NCBI GenBank assembly: GCA_947304185.1
Contig: CAMZAM010000008.1
Location: 18,027 to 82,026, forward strand
Direction of reading: 5' to 3'
Source: an uncultured Bacteroidales bacterium
GTDB taxonomy: Bacteria; Bacteroidota; Bacteroidia; Bacteroidales; F082
Length of the DNA: 64,000 bases
The notes beneath the pieces were generated by a model, which saw nothing but the letters and a program-made list of their open reading frames with translations, ran no database searches and was not told the origin of the DNA. Within the stretch, counting starts at the first letter, position 1; every line of letters starts with the position of its first letter. Both the position numbers and the translations under genes were made by a program. Positions 59,586 to 64,000 of the stretch are shown one piece after another.

Positions 59586-61658
59586 TTACTTCAGGTAGGT
59601 GTCAAGCCAGTTCTTAAATCTGCGTTGCCACAGGATTCCGTTTTGCGGCTGCAGCACCCAGTGATTCTCATCAGGGAAGTAAAGGAACTCGGCAGGAATG
59701 CCGCGTAAAACGGCAGCATTGTATGCCTGCATGCCCTGTGTGTAAGAGATTCTGTAGTCCAAACCACCATGGATGACAAGGATTGGAGCAGTCCATTTGT
59801 CGACAAAGAGGTGTGGTGAGTTGGAATATGACCACTGCACCACAGGATTGTCTTTATCCCAGTAAGGACCGCCGAGATCCCAATTAACAAACCACATTTC
59901 CTCGGTCTCAAGATATTGAGCGTCGAGGTTAAACATGCCGTCGTGGGCTATCAAAGCCTTGAAACGACCGTCGTGATGTCCGGCGAGCCAGAACACCGAG
60001 AAACCGCCGAAACTCGCTCCGACAGCGCCTAGACGTGTCTCATCGACGAATGGCTCCTGTGCCACAGCGTCGATAGCTGAGAGATAGTCTCTCATGCATT
60101 GTCCGCCATAGTCACCGCTGATCTCCTCGTTCCATTCCTGACCGAAGCCCGGCAAACCGCGTCTGTTAGGGGCCACGACGATGTAGCCGTTTGATGCCAT
60201 CTGCTGGAAGTTCCAGCGATATGACCAGAACTGGCTCACTGTGCTCTGCGGACCGCCTTCGCAGTAAAGAAGGGTAGGATATTTCTTGTTTTTGTCGAAA
60301 TGAGGCGGATAGATGATCCATGTCAGCATCAGCTTGTCGTCGGTGGTCTTGATCCATCTCTCTTCGACTTTAACTGTCGTCAACTGCTTGAAGATGTTAT
60401 CGTTAACGTGTGTGATAGCTGTAAACTCGCCATTCTTCGGGTCGATGCTGTAAAGCTCAGTAGGATGTGTCATCGACTGCATGCCGCCGATAAGCTTGTC
60501 GCCAGCCACAGCAAGCGATACGAAGTTGTGTGTTCCGTTAGTGATCTTACGGATTGTACCTGTATTTATACTCAACTCATAGATCTGATCGGTGGCGTTT
60601 TTATCGCTGATGAAGTAAATCTTGGTGCCGTCGGCCGACCATGTCAGACTTGTTGAGTTCTGGTCGAAGCCGAGACTATAGTCGGTCATCTCGCCATTGT
60701 TGAGGTCCATCACGTAAAGTCGTTGTTTATCAGCCTCATAGCCATCGCGCTCCATGCTTTCCCAAGCCATCTTCTTGCCTGTTGGAGCCACGCTGATATT
60801 GAGGTCGTAGCCCATCATGCCCTCGGTGAGGTTGGCAGTCATGTCGGCAGCGATGTTATATCTGTAAATGTCAGTGTTTGTTGACGTTGCGTAGTCTTTG
60901 CCTTCTTTCTTGCGGCAGCAGTAAAGCACTGCGCTGTTGTCTTCGCTCCATGCAACCTGTTCCATGCCGCCCCACGGTCTCACCGGCGACTCCCAAGGCT
61001 CGCCTTTGAGGATGTCTAAACCGCTGGTAATCATTCCGTTGCCAAGTTTTGCGATGAAGAGATGGCTGTAGGTGTCAACCCACTGGTCCCAATGACGGTA
61101 CATCAGGTCGTTGTTGATTCTGCCTGACGAGAGCTGCAGGTCAGGGTAGAGGTCGGCGACGGTTTCTTTAATCTTCACCTCGGCGGAATAAACGATCTGA
61201 GTGCCATCCGGACTGTATTTGAAACCGGTGATACCATCAGGAATGTCAGTGATTTGCTTGCGGTTCTTACCCTTGGCATCCATCTCCCAAAGCTGCATGT
61301 CGCCGCTCTTGGCTGTCATGAAAGCGATGTTGCCGTCAGGAGCCCATGTCGGACTGTATTCGCTGAAGCTGTCCTTGGTGAGGCATTTCAGGTTCTTTCC
61401 GTCAGCATCCATGATGTAAATACGTGAGAATCCTTTGTTGTTCTCAACGTCGTAGTCTGTCACGTTGTACACCACCTTTGAGCCGTCGGCACTAACCGAA
61501 AACTCTCCGATACGACCCATGCTCCAAAGCACTTCGGGCGTCTGGATGTCTGATTCGAGTTTGATTTTTTCGCGCACCGGAGCTTTAGGCTTCGAAGCGT
61601 CACCGCACGACTGTAACATTAACAGTATCAATGCGATAGGAAGTAATAATCTTTTCAT
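59586..61658 (-). CDS. dpp5: Dipeptidyl-peptidase 5 (prolyl oligopeptidase family) lipoprotein
   Basis: 690 residues from the ATG at 61658. An earlier ATG would hide the signal. Lipoprotein signal LMLQSC. A seven-blade beta-propeller of DPD-like repeats (for example YSPDGTQIVYSAE) leads to the S9 hydrolase: GGPQSTVSQFWSYRWNFQQM, the nucleophile S549 in GASFGGF, an aspartate in GGLDYRI and a histidine in DENHWVLQPQN. The protein closely resembles Porphyromonas DPP5, which frees dipeptides with hydrophobic P1 residues in the periplasm. It suits an amino-acid-using lifestyle. It shares a promoter region with the PNGase F-like gene. Confidence 0.92.
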   Translation of the reverse strand: MKRLLLPIALILLMLQSCGDASKPKAPVREKIKLESDIQTPEVLWSMGRIGEFSVSADGSKVVYNVTDYDVENNKGFSRIYIMDADGKNLKCLTKDSFSEYSPTWAPDGNIAFMTAKSGDMQLWEMDAKGKNRKQITDIPDGITGFKYSPDGTQIVYSAEVKIKETVADLYPDLQLSSGRINNDLMYRHWDQWVDTYSHLFIAKLGNGMITSGLDILKGEPWESPVRPWGGMEQVAWSEDNSAVLYCCRKKEGKDYATSTNTDIYRYNIAADMTANLTEGMMGYDLNISVAPTGKKMAWESMERDGYEADKQRLYVMDLNNGEMTDYSLGFDQNSTSLTWSADGTKIYFISDKNATDQIYELSINTGTIRKITNGTHNFVSLAVAGDKLIGGMQSMTHPTELYSIDPKNGEFTAITHVNDNIFKQLTTVKVEERWIKTTDDKLMLTWIIYPPHFDKNKKYPTLLYCEGGPQSTVSQFWSYRWNFQQMASNGYIVVAPNRRGLPGFGQEWNEEISGDYGGQCMRDYLSAIDAVAQEPFVDETRLGAVGASFGGFSVFWLAGHHDGRFKALIAHDGMFNLDAQYLETEEMWFVNWDLGGPYWDKDNPVVQWSYSNSPHLFVDKWTAPILVIHGGLDYRISYTQGMQAYNAAVLRGIPAEFLYFPDENHWVLQPQNGILWQRRFKNWLDTYLK

Positions 61659-61686
61659 ATCTATAAAAATTAAATTTCTATTTAGT

Positions 61687-61721
61687 TTTGCAAATTTACG
61701 AAATGTTTTTAACTTTGCAAA
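61687..61721. promoter_or_regulatory. Fully interlocked divergent promoters (dpp5 and PNGase F-like gene)
   Basis: Plus: TTTG (61687-61690), 19-base spacer, TAACTTTG (61710-61717). Minus: TTTG (61718-61721), 19-base spacer, TAAATTTG (61691-61698). Each -33 element directly abuts the other promoter's -7 element, so the same 35 bases form both. Confidence 0.8.
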
Positions 61722-61731
61722 AATTTTTAAT

Positions 61732-63420
61732 ATGAAACGCACATTATTAGTATTGTCATTGATGATAGCAACTGTAGTGGCTTCAGCACAGCAACGTCTT
61801 GTGTATCAATCATATATGCTTGGTTCAGATAGCGGCGACACCACTTTCCGTGAGATTCAGAGATATAAGAACCAATTGAAAATCAACGATATACAAGAGT
61901 TCAAAGGAAAGCTTATTGATGGAGTTTCTACTGATTTCACTTATGTGGATTATGATGCTGATTCGGCTTATTTTCAGATGAATTATCCTGATGGTGAATC
62001 GTATTTTTATGCTTATCCTTTGAAAACCAATGATATAGAGTTTGAAGAAGTTGGCTCGGAGAAGGTTAAAGGTTATAACTGCAAGAAATATAAGACTTCG
62101 ATCAACTCGAATACTATTGAGGTGTGGATGACGGAAAGCCTTGGCTATGATGCATCTCCCGTCACTTCACGGGGCTATCTGAAAGGCGTTATGGTGCGTC
62201 AGGCGATCAATGGCAATCGTGTCATGGATCTTAAGTCGGTGAATAAAGACAAGAAGATTAAAAAAGTCTTAATCCCTGAAAATCTTGGAGTTAGGAAGAC
62301 AGGGAAGGAGCTGAATAAGATTAATAAGGAGAAGCTGATTATCAAGACGAATATTTTTGATGACGAGCAGATTCATTTTGCAAAAATCGAGAAATTCGAA
62401 GGTGAGATGCCATTTGATACTGTGCTGCATTATTCGTGGGGTACCATCATCCTGAAGCGCGTCAACCTGCCGGTTCTGCCTGAGCATTATCAGATTTTTG
62501 CCGAGCTTCATCAGCGCTCAAATGGCGACGCTTACGACCGTACAGGCTCGGTATTCGTCATCCCATTGGATAGAAAATTATCTTTAAGTAATGCTTTAAC
62601 TGACAGCATTGAAGTTATTCCGTATCAATTAGATAGAAATGGAAGAAAGTATCAAGGGATAAGTCTCACCGACGACTATATGCCGGTGGTTGAGCTGATG
62701 CGTTTCTTTACTCCTTTTGGTGTGAATCATTTCAACGACAGGGTGCAGATTGACGGTCTTGAATGGGAAGATGAGGCATATTACAAGATGGAGGTCTCAG
62801 AGCTTTCCGATCGTCTGCAAGGTGATGTGTTGATTGGCGTTTTCATTGGCAATTATGACGGCGGCGGACATAAGGTCTCACTCGATTTGGTAGCATATCC
62901 CCAGGATTACGATGGCGACGTGTCGAAAAACAACCGCTGGAGCCTGCCGTTGTTCAACACATGCAATGTGATGGAGATGTCGGGACAAAACTATGGACGT
63001 CTGTTCCAGACCGACAGTCTGACTGTTGAATTTGACGTCCCTGAAGGTGTTGATAATCTGCGACTTAGATATATCACGACGGGTCACGGAGGCTGGGATG
63101 GAGGCGATGAGTTCAATCCGAAGGAGAACACCATTATTATCGATGGAGAAAAAGTCTTCAAATACACTCCATGGCGTTGTGACTGTGCGACTTACCGTGA
63201 GTTTAACCCAGTCTCTGGCAACTTCTGGAATGGAGTGTCGTCGTCTGATTTGTCACGGTCGGGATGGTGTCCGGGAACGGCAACAAATCCTGTATATTTC
63301 GACTTAAGTGACTTGAAGCCGGGGCATCACACGATAACTGTGGCGATCCCGCAAGGAGAAGACGAGGGCGGCAGTTTCAGCCATTGGATGGTGAGCGGGG
63401 TGCTGGTGGGATCATTTTGA
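61732..63420 (+). CDS. PNGase F-like peptide:N-glycosidase with an extra N-terminal domain
   Basis: 562 residues from the ATG at 61732. The frame is open further upstream, but the signal peptide (about 1-20, ASAQQ) fixes this start. Residues 20-180 form a GLPGLI-like or bowl-like domain (YKTSINSNTIEVWMTES). The PNGase F pair of jelly rolls follows: NGDAYDRTGSVFVIP with D269 as a likely counterpart of catalytic D60, and TTGHGGWDGGDEFNP with E460. Near the C-terminus, SRSGWCPGTATNPVYFDL and PGHHTITVAIPQG are strong family marks. The enzyme would cut the whole N-glycan from asparagine of host glycoproteins. The domain layout resembles PNGase F-II. Confidence 0.92.
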   Translation: MKRTLLVLSLMIATVVASAQQRLVYQSYMLGSDSGDTTFREIQRYKNQLKINDIQEFKGKLIDGVSTDFTYVDYDADSAYFQMNYPDGESYFYAYPLKTNDIEFEEVGSEKVKGYNCKKYKTSINSNTIEVWMTESLGYDASPVTSRGYLKGVMVRQAINGNRVMDLKSVNKDKKIKKVLIPENLGVRKTGKELNKINKEKLIIKTNIFDDEQIHFAKIEKFEGEMPFDTVLHYSWGTIILKRVNLPVLPEHYQIFAELHQRSNGDAYDRTGSVFVIPLDRKLSLSNALTDSIEVIPYQLDRNGRKYQGISLTDDYMPVVELMRFFTPFGVNHFNDRVQIDGLEWEDEAYYKMEVSELSDRLQGDVLIGVFIGNYDGGGHKVSLDLVAYPQDYDGDVSKNNRWSLPLFNTCNVMEMSGQNYGRLFQTDSLTVEFDVPEGVDNLRLRYITTGHGGWDGGDEFNPKENTIIIDGEKVFKYTPWRCDCATYREFNPVSGNFWNGVSSSDLSRSGWCPGTATNPVYFDLSDLKPGHHTITVAIPQGEDEGGSFSHWMVSGVLVGSF

Positions 63421-63427
63421 TTTTTTT

Positions 63428-63460
63428 CAACAATTTTGTTGTGCGTTTGAAAAATTGTTG
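63428..63460. promoter_or_regulatory. CAACAA/TTGTTG palindromic sites over the small RNA promoter
   Basis: CAACAATTTT (63428-63437) and AAAATTGTTG (63451-63460) form a perfect 10-bp inverted repeat with a 13-base spacer. The inner CAACAA-TT-TTGTTG (63428-63441) is another. Confidence 0.55.
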
Positions 63461-63468
63461 TATATTTG
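63439..63468 (+). promoter_or_regulatory. Promoter of the candidate small RNA
   Basis: TTG (63439-63441), 19-base spacer, TATATTTG (63461-63468). Confidence 0.75.
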
Positions 63469-63473
63469 CAGCG

Positions 63474-63544
63474 TGAAATCGATATAGGTTTCAAGAAAAA
63501 GCGTGTAGATCGGCTTATGCAAGGATTAACTACACGCTTTTTTT
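63474..63544 (+). ncRNA. Candidate small RNA, about 71 nt
   Basis: A good promoter at 63439-63468 is followed only about 30 bases later by an intrinsic terminator, with no reading frame between. Predicted folding: a 5' stem TGAAA/TTTCA (63474-63478, 63488-63492) and then the terminator stem GCGTGTAG/CTACACGC with a 21-base loop. The family is not recognised. It could regulate mRNAs in trans, or be a remnant of a deleted gene. Confidence 0.5.
63496..63544. terminator. Bidirectional terminator (small RNA and partial gene)
   Basis: AAAAAGCGTGTAG/CTACACGCTTTTT (63496-63508, 63530-63542) with a T-run to 63544. The minus-strand gene's stop codon (63526-63528) is in the loop. Confidence 0.85.
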
Positions 63545-64000
63545 ATGTATTCGAGACTGTATTGAACATGTTTTCCATTTTGTTTCTTGCCAATTACCAA
63601 TTCAATTGTAAAATTCATATAATCATGTACTTTGCTATTGAAAGTGTATCTTAGTTTGATGAGTTCTACATATCGATTTTTGGTCTGATTTCCTTCTTTA
63701 ATATTATATGACCTGTAATTTTCATCAAATGGTTTGGCATTTTTAATTATTTCGGGCAATTTGAGTACAGCGAATGTGGTTTGCCATTGCCTTGTAGCGT
63801 TATTTGATGCCTTTTGAAAGCTTTCTTTCCAAATTATATAGATGTCTTCATTAAGAAAATCATTTTTGATGTAGTTTTTGCCTTTCAGGTTTGACAACAA
63901 TAGCTTGTAAGCGATTTTTATAATGTTTCTCCTTTCGCCTCTAAGTTTTTTATCAGAATCTGTTGGAATTTTGAAATTAAATCTTGTACCTAATAAGTGT
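63526..64000 (-). CDS. Unknown protein, N-terminus outside the window
   Basis: The reading frame is open to the window edge, at least 157 residues. The visible part is basic and rich in K, N and I: GTRFNFKIPTDSDKKLRGERRNI, then IYIIWKESFQKASNNATRQWQTTF and IELVIGKKQNGKHVQYSLEYIKKACS. No motif is diagnostic. The stop is inside the terminator loop, and the last residues (ACS) are encoded by the hairpin. Base composition is more AT-rich than neighbours, which suggests an accessory gene. Confidence 0.6.
   Translation of the reverse strand, partial: HLLGTRFNFKIPTDSDKKLRGERRNIIKIAYKLLLSNLKGKNYIKNDFLNEDIYIIWKESFQKASNNATRQWQTTFAVLKLPEIIKNAKPFDENYRSYNIKEGNQTKNRYVELIKLRYTFNSKVHDYMNFTIELVIGKKQNGKHVQYSLEYIKKACS

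Noticed and set aside
61465..61731. Upstream extension of the PNGase F-like gene by 89 residues
   Set aside because: It would run through the divergent promoters and the start of dpp5 and would hide the signal peptide. The ATG at 61732 fits a promoter and signal.

Overview
The window reads as chromosomal DNA of a Bacteroidota member, most likely an anaerobic or nanaerobic, host-associated Bacteroidales. Evidence: many promoters of the Bacteroidetes type (TTG or TTTG, about 19 bp, then TAnnTTTG); type IX secretion parts and cargo (a PorQ-like barrel, two type A and one type B sorting domains); the menaquinone genes menG and menA; a reverse rubrerythrin; YbbR-YajC-CoaE order; an alanine/glutamate-tailed S16; and glycan genes aimed at host glycoproteins. 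No rRNA, insertion sequence, prophage or CRISPR array was seen. Genes are dense, and no stretch longer than about 300 bases lacks a gene.

Layout. 1-3.9 kb: end of porQ, then recF, a DUF721/DciA-like gene, efp and an LpxD-like acyltransferase, closed by a two-way terminator against gapA. 5.2-7.6 kb: a small unknown protein, a secreted esterase, DUF1905 and ogt. 7.6-13.5 kb: a C_GCAxxG_C_C protein, a 1380-residue dikinase-like protein, a secreted nuclease and a rubrerythrin. 13.6-23.7 kb: a glycan salvage region with a GH109 lipoprotein, a hexosamine kinase, a sugar symporter, a sugar nucleotidyltransferase, galK, a large T9SS cargo protein and a GH29 fucosidase. 23.7-27.3 kb: coaE, ybbR, yajC, DUF1573 and a type B T9SS protein. 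27.4-29.5 kb: a ClpB without its N-domain.

29.6-33.7 kb is more AT-rich and looks accessory: a DUF4160/DUF2442 pair bracketed by two near-identical terminators, an unknown protein with palindromic upstream sites, a 53-residue cysteine protein, a GIY-YIG protein, a WYL regulator and a DEDDh exonuclease. 33.8-47.3 kb returns to core functions: rpsP, dnaE fused to a proofreading exonuclease, trxA, a DUF58 protein, two outer-membrane proteins, and the rarA-menG-menA-msrC run. 47.3-49.1 kb holds a protein joining sigma-factor-like and macro-like domains, beside a VWA protein on the other strand; this is the most novel-looking pair in the window. 49.1-57.0 kb: a Na/Pi symporter, an XRE-type regulator, an M64 peptidase, rho, a phosphodiesterase, DUF3078 and a TonB-like protein. 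57.1-64 kb: rlmB, rplS, trmD, two tRNA-Leu genes, dipeptidyl peptidase 5, a PNGase F-like enzyme, a candidate small RNA, and an unknown gene cut by the window edge.

Taken together, PNGase F, GH29 and GH109 could strip N-glycans, fucose and GalNAc from host glycoproteins. The symporter, kinases and nucleotidyltransferase would bring the sugars in and activate them, and DPP5 could digest the exposed peptides. This pathway is inferred from family assignments and gene proximity only.
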